This document shows, one piece after another, positions 40,601 to 53,918 of a DNA stretch of 64,000 nt. The position numbers and the translations under genes were made by a program. The DNA comes from Whitmania pigra. Its lineage: Eukaryota > Annelida > Clitellata > Hirudinida > Haemopidae. Location: contig JAJTWR010000389.1 of assembly GCA_021613335.1 (NCBI GenBank), positions 261,001 through 325,000 of the forward strand. Direction: 5' to 3'. The first letter of the stretch is position 1. The number at the start of each line of letters is the position of its first letter. The notes beneath the pieces are model-generated. The model saw only the letters and a program-made list of their open reading frames with translations. It was not told the DNA's origin and made no database searches.

Positions 40601-42309
40601 CATGAAATCCAGCAAAGCTCTGGTGAAACAATTTGCTCACTCGTGAGTTTATATAATTATTTCTGATATATTAAGTTAATTTTTGTTAAGTTAAATTATT
40701 TGAAATGTTTTATGTAAATTTTATATAACTACATGAATATTTATAGACTATTGTTAACAAATTCGCCTTGAGAATGTTGCGTGATATTTATGAGGCAAAT
40801 ATTTATATATTGAATCATCTAATAAACCCTAGGTTGCACGGGGTAATTAAAATTTATTTAAAGAATTATGAAGATTTCTTGTTAAAATTGATATTGTTGA
40901 TTGAAATAACGTTAAGTTTCACTACAAACTAATCTTTCTATTAAATCTAAACTATTGAATTACTGCAAAAGTCTAGGCATCCAAAATGATGGTGAAGAAA
41001 ACGAATGTTCGCCAGAAGAAAATTTCATCATGGGAATTGAAGAAACTTCAGAGGAGACCACAGGGTACAATCTCCACTTTTCAAAATGCTCAGTTGACCA
41101 GTTCGCAAATATACAATCACGATTCAACTTGTAAGTGTTTTGTAATACTTTGCTTATTATGAAATACAGCTTACTTTGCCTATTTTGATGATTTGATTAT
41201 ATTTTTACTGACTGTTGTTCCTTAAGAATGTTTTTATTATTTTTTTACTTTACATCAGCATCAACTAACAGCTGAGATCTTCCCAAAAATAATGTGGAGG
41301 TTGAAAGCAATAGAATTCCATTTTATGCGAACATTTATAAGCAAACAACCTTGAATGAAGCATTTTACAAGTCTAATTTTTAATATATTATTAAAAAAAT
41401 ATTTTAAAAAAATCTGTATTTATTAAATAAATTAAATGATGTTTCATTAAGAAATACTTTATTTAACTCACGATTTTTGCAGTTTTATAGATAATTGTTT
41501 TCTTTATTTGGACTGGGATAAATCTCCAGAAAAAGCATTTGTAGAGTCATTCCAGTTTGATTTAAATTCTCAATGTAAATTGCTCGTCGGATCCACATCA
41601 CAATATTGCGTGAGGAAATTTATTTATCCGCAATATATATTAAGTAATTCATATATGAAAGTCTCTAATAAAGTTTTATTAAAAGTTTGGAAATATTTGA
41701 CGTCTGATCACCGATCATGTGTTTAATGTTTACGCTTTGCCTAACCCTAACCCCCAACCCTAACCCTTGAGAGGAGCCTAAAAATGCGGACCGATTTTCC
41801 CTAAAAAGAGATATCCCTAAAAATATTACGGATCAAAGATTTACTTACTCATTTTAGGCGGAGCTTAATTTAATTTGGGGTGGAGCTTTATTAAAATGGA
41901 GCATCTCATTAAAATGTGTGCGTCCGTGGTTTATCACACAGACATTAGTCTATTTAAACCACTACAAATAAATGTTATTTTATGTTATACTATTAATCAC
42001 TAAATCACAATGAATCTAAATAAACTAAACGTTGAGAACAAGTTGGATAATGAAGTTCATAAACTCTGCGACTAATTAAACATTTCTTTGAATAATTTAA
42101 TGATATTATTTTGAAATAATTGTGCTAATATAAAAACTATTTCATTGAAGGGAGATAACCACGGGAAAGACATGTGCAGCAACATTACATGCAATCATGG
42201 TCAGCACACGCAATGTTTTAAATTTCCTATGCGGATTGACAATGGAACTCCCTGCTACAATGGTGCTTGCATCAATGGTATCTGCAAATTTAAAGAACTC
42301 TCTCCATGA
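37669..42309 (+). CDS. secreted reprolysin/ADAMTS-like protein A, predicted inactive (pseudoprotease)
   Basis: Fourteen exons: 37669-37737, 37809-37883, 38085-38127, 38247-38419, 38645-38734, 38960-39113, 39563-39617, 39697-39793, 39899-39976, 40169-40320, 40502-40642, 40972-41130, 41483-41609, 42151-42309. Phases are consistent and give 523 residues. Signal peptide MIIPLLLLSVACSVS is followed by a propeptide-like region (VRTRWIYN...), an M12B-like domain from about residue 202, and a short cysteine-rich end (PCYNGACINGICKF). It aligns exon for exon with gene B (44623-50003). Where B has the zinc motif, A has Lys371 and Gln372 for His and Glu, keeps His375, and has Asn381 for the third His; the Met-turn FIMG (Met396) remains. 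It lacks B's C-terminal six-cysteine modules. Intact frame and splice sites make a decayed pseudogene less likely than a binding or regulatory role. Confidence 0.8.
39166..39310 (-). mobile_element. tRNA-derived SINE, copy b
   Basis: In an intron of gene A. Minus strand: box A (TGGCCTAATGGTTAAGAC), box B about 30 bases on (GGATTCGAACCC), then a spacer and a GC hairpin tail GCGCC...GGCGC ending in TATATAAATG. The same tail ends the neighbouring copy, so the two belong to one family. Confidence 0.75.
39313..39432 (-). mobile_element. tRNA-derived SINE, copy a
   Basis: Directly upstream of copy b on the minus strand, in the same orientation. Box A-like GCCGAGTGGGTTACGTGCC and box B-like GCTCGAAACCC are followed by the tail GCGCCCTTGGGAAGGAGCGC then TATATAAATGG. 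The head resembles a Leu/Ser-type tRNA. The two elements form a dimer-like pair. Confidence 0.7.
41735..41770. repeat. interstitial telomere-like (CCCTAA) motif
   Basis: Within the last intron of gene A: CCTAACCCTAACCCCCAACC followed by CTAACCC, that is three to four copies of the animal telomere hexamer with one change. Confidence 0.7.
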
Positions 42310-44622
<2,313 letters not shown>

Positions 44623-47600
44623 ATGGTGAGTTGTAATGGGTTGATATTTTAATGGATCTTAAAGCGTTGGCAAATCTAATATATGATACATTTTAGTTTA
44701 ATTAAACAATTATTTCTGTCATTCCAACATTGAAAGATTTTCAGAGTTTCGCAGCAATTCAAGTACTGCTACTGGTTGCATTGGTTCAACTATCGACTTC
44801 TATTGAAATTGAAGAAGGTAAAACTATAATAATAATGCCAATAATATTATGCTATTTTATATTTTTACTAAATTTGGAACATAACCTGACCGAATGCCAG
44901 ATATTTTTGTTTAATTTCACTTATCGGTTATAAGAACATTAGAGCTCTAAATTTGATAATAACAACATCAATCACGATAATATTAGTATAAAATGCAGGA
45001 ATTATAAAATATATTTATAATTAACAATCTAAATCGGTCAAGAATTTCGACGCATTGATATTGTCTTGCACCAAATATTTAGAGTGTAAATAGAAATAAA
45101 ATTTGAAAATAATTACAGTAAAACCTCGATGGATCTACAATGGGAGCACACGGTCATTACCAGACTCCATCGAAATGGACCTTGAACTTAGAAGTGGCAA
45201 AATAACTTTGAATCTTTTGAAGCAGACACTTGAGTCAAACGAGACACCTTTGATAATAAACGGGTTGAAAGGACAAAGGTCGACTTGGAAGCAATCTGAA
45301 GACGAAGTTGGTAGTTGAAACTCGTTGAATTGAAGTTGACGGATTGAAAATTAACCAATTTAAAACGAAAACAATAGCTGCACTCTGACATACTTTAATT
45401 GCTTATAAAAAAAAAGCTTGCATTAGTTTTTTATAAATGTAAGATTAATCGTCATTTAACAATCGAGTAAAATTGATATTCCATTTTTCTAGTTACTGGG
45501 AATTTACAAAGATTCTTCGTTCGATGCCAAAGCCACTGTGGCCATTGAGAAAGTTGGCGGAAACAATAAAACTCATTATGTGAGACACTAAAAACAAATC
45601 TACAAGCATTATTTAATTTAAACACAAATTATTAAATTTTCTTCAGTTTTTTTTTTTGATTTAACGTAATATTGTTAAATATTCAACATCACAGATGATC
45701 ACATTTAGTCTTGAAGAGAAATCAATCTCCTTGCTTCCTAAAGCTATCTATGGTGATGATCCTTCTTTAGACGAAATTTTTGAAGATGCAACAGAAAGAG
45801 CCAGCAACGACAAGAACACTAACACATACAAAAATAACAAAAACAAACTAATCACTATTAATGGCATACTTCATTCAATTGTTGTCTCTCCAAGAACAAA
45901 ATCAAAGATGGATATTTTTGACAAAGGTTGAAACTTCTGATATTAAAATAATGCAATAGTACTTTTAAATTTATAACTATAATATCTTACGATATTGCAA
46001 TGGCTTAATATAACGGTCTTACCAATAGTTTTTATTACATAATATTATCATTGAATAATTGAATATGGAATATTATTGAATAATGAGTTCATGCAACTCT
46101 CTTATTCTTGCTAGATATATAAATACACAACATAATATTTTAGATATCTTAAGTGGCATGATGAGAAATACGAAAATTAAGAAAAGATCAGATCATCAAC
46201 CAGACAAGGAACTGATGACAATAGAAATATTTACAGTCATAGACAATTCCATTTTGAAGAAGTGAGTTTCAAATTAAATGCTTTTACCTTTAGTACAGGA
46301 TATTTGTTTAACATAAAAAACCGAACCGTAAGCTTCTTGGAGTTAAGTAAAGGCAAGACTGACATTGAAAAAAAAGAAAATGCAAAGAAAAGTATTTTGT
46401 TTATCTTCACTCATATTATGGAAGGAGTAAGTCCTTAACATATTTCAGCCAATGTTTTAATCCTTATTTGTTAGATATTATTTCGAAATGTAAGGGAAAT
46501 CATTTTTTTAAACGGATTATTATACATATATGGTTAATCTCACTCAAATCTTACTAAGTATTTATAACCAATTCATAGATTGTAAAGCAATAATAACTGA
46601 AATAGTCAAATAATTAATTTCATTTGAAATAAATAATACTAACATTGTTTCCAGGTGAAAAATGCTTACGAAAATATCAAAAGTGAAAAATATAAATTCA
46701 CCACCAAATGGGTTGGAGCATTGATTGCAGAAGTGAGTTTCATATAATATTAAATTCGATAGGTTTTATTTACCTTGTTTATGTATTTATTTCTCTTTTC
46801 ACTACAAATAATCCAATTAATCCATTATATTTTCTTAATCTTCACCTTCCAGGATTCCAAAGAAGCATCATTTATCAGGTATTCAATGCTTGATAAAGAC
46901 CTGATAAATGGGACAAAGATTTTGTTTAACATGATGTCATGGGTCTCCCAAAAAAAGAGAGAAAGGAACGTTAATAAGAGGCTGCCGAAATTTGACTTTC
47001 TCGCAGCATTTACGAGGTTGTCGAGAAATAATTAATATAACAATGTTGATAACAAGCAGTCTTGATACTTTCATCGTTTGAGCTAATTCAACAGTTTGTT
47101 CCAGATATCTGGTGAAATTCGGACCCATCCTTCAACCGGGATTAGCTGGCAGGAATAAGATGTGCTCAGACGCAAGCCCTGCCATAATCAGATATACGAA
47201 TGTTGTTGAAACCATAAGAATCTTGTCGCATGAGCTGGCACATGCGTGAGTGACAAATTAGTTTGTTTCTAAAAGAAAATCCCTATTTGAATGATTGCTC
47301 GTTCTGTGGAATATTACTGTAATTAAAAATTTAATAGTGACATTAATAAACCTTTTAAACCATAAATAGCCTGAATGCTGATCACGATGGAAGATCGAAT
47401 GCGTGCAAGAAAAAGGACGGCTTCATCATGGGTTCGCATGAATTGGACAATAGCAGAAACGAATCCCGAAACTTTAACGCATTCTCTGACTGTGCGATTT
47501 CGTCCTTCGAAGGAAAAATTGAGGTGTTAAAGCAGTAAGTGGTCCTTGATTCTAGTTGTCATCTATATACATAAACTCACTACATTTGTAGATGTATTAC

Positions 47601-50003
47601 GAGATAGATTTTGAAATTCTACTCTAAAGAATTTCTACATTTGTTGCCTTTCTTAAGAAGCTCGTGTTACATCTTCTCTAGTAATTAATATTCTCTCAAT
47701 TAGGTTTTTGAATTTGATTAATTGAAAAAAATGTTTAAATTTAATGACAGTATTTATCCATATCAATTTTTAAAATCTTAATTAATTTGGTATAATTCGA
47801 CTTTGGAAAGTTCTACTTGTGAAATATCCTGATTTTTGCTCATTTAGGATATAAATATTTTGGAGAAAAACGGTTATATCATTGGAGTGTTTTCTCACTT
47901 TCACAATTCTCATGTTGCATGGCAACCCTTTTATCCTGAATACCCATTCTCCAGATGTATACTGCTTTTCTTTGACTTTAGTTTCTAATACTAGTGCCCA
48001 AGATTGTCCTGTTATCAAGAGTGTCAATTTTCTTAGTTCAATCAGCAATCTTTATTCTTTTTCTACCCTAGTCAGAACATACTCTCAATTTTTTCTTGTT
48101 TACAATTCATTTCAGGTGTGTTTATTAAATTCAAGACTATCTGTTTGTCCTCTTTTTCCATATCATCCTGTGTTGCCAGTACTTTCAGCCAGTTTAGGGT
48201 GCTAGATATTTCGCAGTAAACATTTCACATAGATTTGATAAAATTATATCAAATTTTTTGTGTTAATGCATATGGTATGGACACATTCTAAGTGTAATTA
48301 CTTGTCTGCAACATTTTAGTATAGGCTTGGAAAGTTAAAGATTAATGAGGACTCTTTAGCTATGTTTACTGAAACAAATTAATTTTAAAAAATCAATGTT
48401 TAACATTTTAAACGCATTAAAAATTCCTTAGGAAAGACTACGGCTGTTTAATAAACGTCCTTCAATCTCATTGAAATAATTTATATATATCGTCATTGCA
48501 AGGAGATCGAACTGTTTAATAAATGAAGCAGAAGATTTCAACAGCGGTCAAGAAAAGGACATCTTTTTGCAGTTACAACCAGGACAAATCTATGATCTTG
48601 ATGATCAGTGCAAATTAACTTATGGACCAGAGTCTTTCTACATAGGCGTAAGGAGCAGCACAATTTTAAAACATTTTATTAACTATTTTATTGATTGCAA
48701 ATTACTTAGTTGTCATAATATTATGCTATTATTTAAATATCTTATAATTGTCTTGAAATATCATTGAATTAAACAGTTATAACAATGAACATAATGTGGC
48801 AACAATATAATTAAATTGAAGGGTTCTGAAAAAGACAAAGATGTTTGCGCAGGTTTTAACTGTGACAAAGGTTTTATCAGAGGGGCAATGGGTGGAACAA
48901 TGTGTTTAAATGGGGCTTGGTGTCTCAAGGGAAGATGTACACCCGATAGCAGGGCGCCAAGAGTTCCAGGTAGATGACAATGAGATTTTTTGTTGATTAA
49001 AAGAGTTCTAAAGGCAACTTATTCTAATTAATTAAATTCGTTCATTTCTTTGTGATTGCCTTTAATGCGAAGGATTGAATGTTTTATTATGCTTCCAATC
49101 CATTTTCATATCAGAGCACTGCATCAAGGGTGACAGCAAACTTCCTCTAGAACTTGAATCTGCTGAACTCAAATGCAAAGATCTGGTCAACGAGAACCGA
49201 GAATTGTGTGAGAATGAAACAGTTAAAAGTCACTGTTGCTTGACATGCAGCAACATTAATAACCAGACCTGGAATGGAGGTAAGTAATATCTTACAATGA
49301 AAATTAATTAATTAAAAAAACTATTAATAACAATGTTGCTTGTGAAGGCTTGTATTTTTTACTTATCTTTAATCACATTCAGATGTAAGTTAAAATATTT
49401 AAGTCTAATTAAATATCAAAACACGAAATATGTATATAAATATTAGAGTCAAATCGCTAATTTAAATTTGTATTCTCATGCTGATGTTGCAGAATGTCAT
49501 GATGTTACAGATGAATGTGCAAGTCTTGAACCGAGAGATTGTTACAATGAATATTATGCCACTACATGCTGCAACACTTGCCGTAACCTTGTTAAGAATC
49601 CGTCAGACGCCAACTGTCTCTATGGAGACAAAGGTGTTAACTGCTCGAGTTTGGTACCTGAAGTTTGCCACATCTCCACTCGATACTGTTGTCAAACATG
49701 TGCTGATTATCTGACACCAACAACTCTTCCGACTTCGAGCATTAACAACACTACTACCTATTCCGAGACTACAAATGTCTCCAAGATCTTTAACGCGTTG
49801 TTGACAGGTTTGATAAATGCATCGCTTTTTTATTTAAAATTATGATTTAAATATTCGAAATTAATGTACTGGAAAATTCAAATGAAACGTGTTTTCCAGA
49901 TTCTGAAAATGGAAGCAAAACCACTTCTCTTCCTTCAACAACTTCCTCTCCCAAAAAACTTTGCCCTAAGAAACAAACACAAAAAATCCCAGCTGCCAAT
50001 TAA
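44623..50003 (+). CDS. secreted reprolysin/ADAMTS-like metalloprotease B with three six-cysteine modules
   Basis: Sixteen exons: 44623-44625 (ATG only), 44745-44817, 45119-45306, 45493-45579, 45695-45926, 46144-46261, 46294-46426, 46655-46732, 46853-47016, 47105-47245, 47370-47534, 48503-48647, 48822-48969, 49115-49279, 49493-49807, 49900-50003. Total 752 residues. The signal peptide (SFAAIQVLLLVALVQL) follows the split-off Met. The propeptide runs to about 220. The catalytic domain starts near ELMTIEIFTVIDNSILKK and contains HELAHALNADHDG (His401, Glu402, His405, His411) and Met-turn FIMG (Met426). The cysteine-rich region has LQPGQIYDLDDQCKLTYG and GGTMCLNGAWCLKGRC, as in ADAMTS proteins. 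Three modules ending CC.TC (559-690) resemble PLAC or ShK folds, and a Ser/Thr-rich tail follows. The usual Gly of HExxHxxGxxHD is Asn408. Probable extracellular zinc protease; substrate unknown. Confidence 0.85.
47800..48200 (-). mobile_element. possible LINE ORF1 relic in intron of gene B
   Basis: The longest intron of gene B (47535-48502) reads on the minus strand, with frameshifts, as fragments such as MEKEDKQIVLNLI, LLIELRKLTLL and SGEWVFRIKGLPC. Their order and style resemble the nucleic-acid-binding ORF1 end of CR1/L2-type LINEs. The similarity is weak and no zinc knuckle is visible. Confidence 0.35.
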
Positions 50004-52161
50004 AAGGTTCTGTCTGATGGAAAATATGGCAATTAAACATTTCTCAAATCAAGTGGACTTTAGAAGATCATCGAGTCATAACGTTTGAAGATAATAAATA
50101 AAACTTGTCTGCACCTTTCATTTTATTGTTGAATAATTTTTTTTAATCCGAGTAAATGGATGCTTTGGTCATAACTTACAACATTATAGTTTTCATGGTT
50201 ATTTTTTATCAAAGTTCACTTTTAGCAAAGTTATTCATTTCATTATTATAATTATCAGGAAATTAAATTAAATTTATAAATTTTAGTGTCTGAACAATTA
50301 AAACTTTAAAACGATTGAAATTTCTAATTAACTTAACTTGATTTAGTAATTGTTGTCTCAGAACCATTTAACAGTCCATCAACATAACTGACAAAAATTG
50401 AACCTAGTTAAAACTAAAAATTAAATAATGCAAGTAAAAAGGCCTCCATTATTGGACACAACCTCATTATTCTGCCTGGAAATCACCATGTTTAAGATGA
50501 AAGTGAAATTTGGTACTCCACTCTCTCATTTTCCAGTTAATCTTCAACCTGGTCTTCCATTGGAAATGCAACAATTTATGATTTTGAAGCCTGGAGACGA
50601 GGGCGATAATGAAGAAAGATGGCGTATTATCTTCAGGAGGGCAGCAGTATGTTTGCAGGAAGGGCCGAACAAAAAGGACTCTTTATCGATATTAATGGCT
50701 TCAACTCTGCGGAGGTCCGTACTTTTCCTCTCTGATGTTTGCCCTCAAACCACTCTTGTGCACCGCCCTTACAATTACAGATCCTAAAATATGTCTGTCC
50801 AATTTTCATTCACTTGTTTGCGGCCCAGCCATTATTTTTTTTTTTTTTGGATTTACAAGATGACTTCTTTCCTGTCGCGTTCCGAGGCGGAAGAATATCT
50901 TATGAGCGTATGAATACCTCGGATGCGATATTTTTCTCGTGCTTTTCCGAGCTGCCAGCTGCAGTTGAGAAAAATGAGATATAAAATGTCGTCCGCGAAC
51001 CGTGTAATGTCATCTCCAGCCCACATTCCAGCTGAAATTTTAACGACACGACCCGCAAATTGCTGCTCCAAGGGACATAAAACGTCTGGGTGTGGAAATA
51101 TCGTAGCATCACAGAAACCTGTCCCTCTCGAGTGGAATCCTGGATAACATCCGATTGTTTGTTTCCAGCTCCGTTGCTTCTCGTTTTCCTGTTCGTAAGC
51201 TGAAAGGCTATAAAAGCAGACAAAAAATGCATTTTAAATGAAATAAAAATTAAATAAAAGGCATTTAAAATGAAATAAAAATCAGTAAGAAGTATTTTAA
51301 ATGAAATGAAAGGCATTCCGTATGTTGAGCTTATCTGTTAAACCGCTGTTGTGAGACTCATTCGTAATTCTTCCATTGTTTGCCCTTTGAGTTAAATGGA
51401 TCTTAAATGGAACTTTGGAATGGATCATCCGCTCCATTCATTTGTAAATAATTGATATAATAGAATGCTAATTAACTGCCTTAATGAAGAATAGATATAT
51501 TATAAAATGAGGTTTTGTAAAATAAAATATCTTCATATAATATAAAAAATTATAAAAAAAAAGTAATTTTATTAATTCTTGTAAAAGAAATTTATTCCTT
51601 ACAAGTTTTAATTTATTAACAATTATTGCGCAATTTGAGCAAATAGTATTTTTTTTTTTTTTTGAAAATAAAAAATTTTATTTCAACAAACTGTACGAAT
51701 GTTTTCAATCTTAAATGATAAAATCCGTGTCAAGCAACAATTCTTCCTCCTCCTCATCATCAACGTAACTGAATGAAATTTATTGCGAGGAATACAAAAA
51801 TACAACACTAAGCTTTTTGCTTGGACAATAGTACGATATATCATTGTACTTACAACTGTACAGTTCATCATTGTACTTACTACTGTACAATTCATCATTG
51901 TACGTTCATCAGCACAATCCATCTTTCACGCTAGCTTCGAATTCGAATCATTTTTGTTTTCCGTTTCGTGTGGCTGACTGGAAAAGATTATGACAAGCTC
52001 GATGAGATCATGCGCGGCGCTTCTCCATGTCATTCCAAAACCTCTCGTTCCACATGATCGAACACGAGACTCGAGAAAATCAGCGATGCGTGAACGTGAC
52101 AGACACTTCTGGCGCAGTCGAGATGTCGTTGTTTTACCGGGTGAGATGTTCCCATCATCTT
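50004..52161. other. gap downstream of gene B; possible unassigned minus-strand exon
   Basis: Mostly AT-rich. A minus-strand segment of about 200 bases near 50915-51147 has an acceptor (TTATCCAG), a donor-like GTATTC, and two overlapping open frames, one reading GRVVKISAGMWAGDD. It could be an exon but I cannot link it to a gene. A plus-strand open stretch at 50428-50787 has GC-richer sequence but no recognisable protein. The region 51990-52161 is GC-rich and is probably the 3' end of the next gene. Confidence 0.35.
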
Positions 52162-52719
52162 TCATTCTTCTTCCTCCATCACTCCGTGGAAAACATCGTT
52201 GTTGACGCCAGCCAAAGCTTCCGGAACAGGACTGAGAGCGCACTTTCCGATCACGTTGCTTCCGCAAGTCCTGCAGGTGGTCTCGACGCAACAAGCACCT
52301 GCGTAATATTCGGGTCGCCACGGCTCATTGACGAAACTGCTTTCGCAGTAACCTCGACCCTCCGAAGGATTATTGATGGAATCCCAGATCTCGTCAAGAT
52401 CCGCTTGGTCGAATACGGGAGAGCACCTGTCCGGACTGGAGACGATGGCGTCGTTCTCGAAGTAGACTTCCGTTGCCATGGTGTTTTCCTTGACGCTGGC
52501 AGCCAGGTACAACTCCGAAGAGTTGGCTTCCGGCTGATCACCGAGAATGATTCTTCGCTTCACCTGGCGCTTGTCGTAGCGTCTCGTCAGCCCTAAGCCG
52601 CAGGAAAAAACGAGGATGAAGATGCAGAACATGAGTCCTCCGACCACTGCCAGCGTCGGGCCGATGTTTCTGCGGTGGATGGTGAATATGACGATGACTA
52701 TTACTAAGCTTATGACGAC
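52162..52719 (-). CDS. unidentified membrane protein, last exon (partial)
   Basis: Minus-strand exon of 185 codons, entered through acceptor CATCCTCCAG and ending in TGA. It begins in a hydrophobic run (VVISLVIVIVIFTI), has a short loop HRRN, then a second membrane segment (IGPTLAVVGGLMFCIFILVF), a basic stretch TRRYDKRQVKRR and a tail of about 120 residues. The tail contains a cysteine cluster (ACCVETTCRTCG) and the acidic end MEEEE. A two-helix hairpin followed by a basic stretch recalls TMEM200-type proteins, but that is only a resemblance. Upstream exons were not located. An antisense open frame covers the same bases; the minus strand is preferred for its composition and splice acceptor. 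Joining to the LRR gene upstream is possible only if that gene's donor is at 53954, so they are listed separately. Confidence 0.55.
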   Translation of the reverse strand, partial: VVISLVIVIVIFTIHRRNIGPTLAVVGGLMFCIFILVFSCGLGLTRRYDKRQVKRRIILGDQPEANSSELYLAASVKENTMATEVYFENDAIVSSPDRCSPVFDQADLDEIWDSINNPSEGRGYCESSFVNEPWRPEYYAGACCVETTCRTCGSNVIGKCALSPVPEALAGVNNDVFHGVMEEEE

Positions 52720-52723
52720 CTGG

Positions 52724-52785
<62 letters not shown>

Positions 52786-52789
52786 GATG
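52724..52789. repeat. (GAT)n/(GGT)n microsatellite at a splice acceptor
   Basis: About 20 triplets lie immediately upstream (minus strand: CAT/CAC repeats) of the acceptor at 52720, in the position of the polypyrimidine tract. Confidence 0.85.
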
Positions 52790-53918
52790 GTAAATCTAGG
52801 AATGCGATGGTTTAGCTGCTTCTAATTAATACTTAATATCTTGCTTGTTCTCGAGAAAAAGTGATTTAGGCAAATTAAAATTTAACAATTGTCAAAAAAT
52901 GTTTTATTCAACGTTAAGCTCTGCAATTTGTGAGATGTTAGCGCTGAATAACACTGAATAGCTCCGAAGTAACACACAATATTGTCGAAAATGTAACACG
53001 CAAAAAAAAATGATCGAATAATGTGCAAAAATATGAATCCGCGGAACGGGACATCTTTTAGTGGAAGTGCCTCATGAAATAAACATGAAGGCAATTAAGC
53101 GGTTGATAATGTAAGGACGATTGCATCTTAGATTTTCTGGATTGAATTTTAAAACCTGGCATTTAAAAGTGTCGTTAAAATTGGATTAAAGAGGATTGCC
53201 TTGTCCCTGTGGCTTTGAAAAGATTTCGTCTGAAGTTTTGTTCAGATTTTGCTTTTAGTATCCTCTTACTTAACAAGTTATGTTTCGTTTTGTTAGTTAT
53301 CAATCAATCAATCAATCAGTCAGTCAGTCAATCATCAATCAATCAATCCTTTCAATCAATCAATCAATCAATCATTCACTCGAAAGTAATTTTACTATAG
53401 AATAATTACATTTTTCAACCTTCATCACAGCGCAGCAAAAACATCGATATATCGACAGAGACTTACTGGAAGATCTGGATTCATTAAATGGGATTATTTG
53501 AAAAAGAAAAAAAAAGAAATTCTAAAGAACCTGGTCCGTGATGATGCATGAATTAAATCAGTGGAATTAAAACAAATATTTTAATTAACATGAATAATTA
53601 ATATTTATAAATATTTAAATAGCTTCTCGATTGAAAACAACAACATTTAAAATGATAGATTCCAAAATATTTATTAAATGGAAATTTAACATTATTCATT
53701 GATTAATATGTCCTATATAACTCTGAATGCAAATATAACTTCCATTTAAATTAAAGTTGTAATTTAATTATAACTTGTAATACGCTTACACTCACATTTG
53801 TACTTGTACTTATAATTTACAAGTCAGAGTTGCAATTTATATTACAACAATTTCCTATGCTAGTACAACAAGTTGAACGACCAAATCGGTAATATTTTCT
53901 TTACAAAAAAAAAAATAT
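52790..53918. other. gap between minus-strand genes
   Basis: AT-rich with a (AATC)n tetranucleotide tract at 53299-53382. No exon supported, although the 5' part of the gene at 52162-52719 may be here. Confidence 0.45.
53299..53382. repeat. (AATC)n/(AGTC)n tetranucleotide repeat
   Basis: Two blocks of CAAT/CAGT tetramers separated by a short break near 53350. Confidence 0.9.

Noticed and set aside
52027..52596. Plus-strand open frame of 189 codons
   Set aside because: Antisense of the membrane-protein exon; composition, membrane segments and splice acceptor favour the minus strand.
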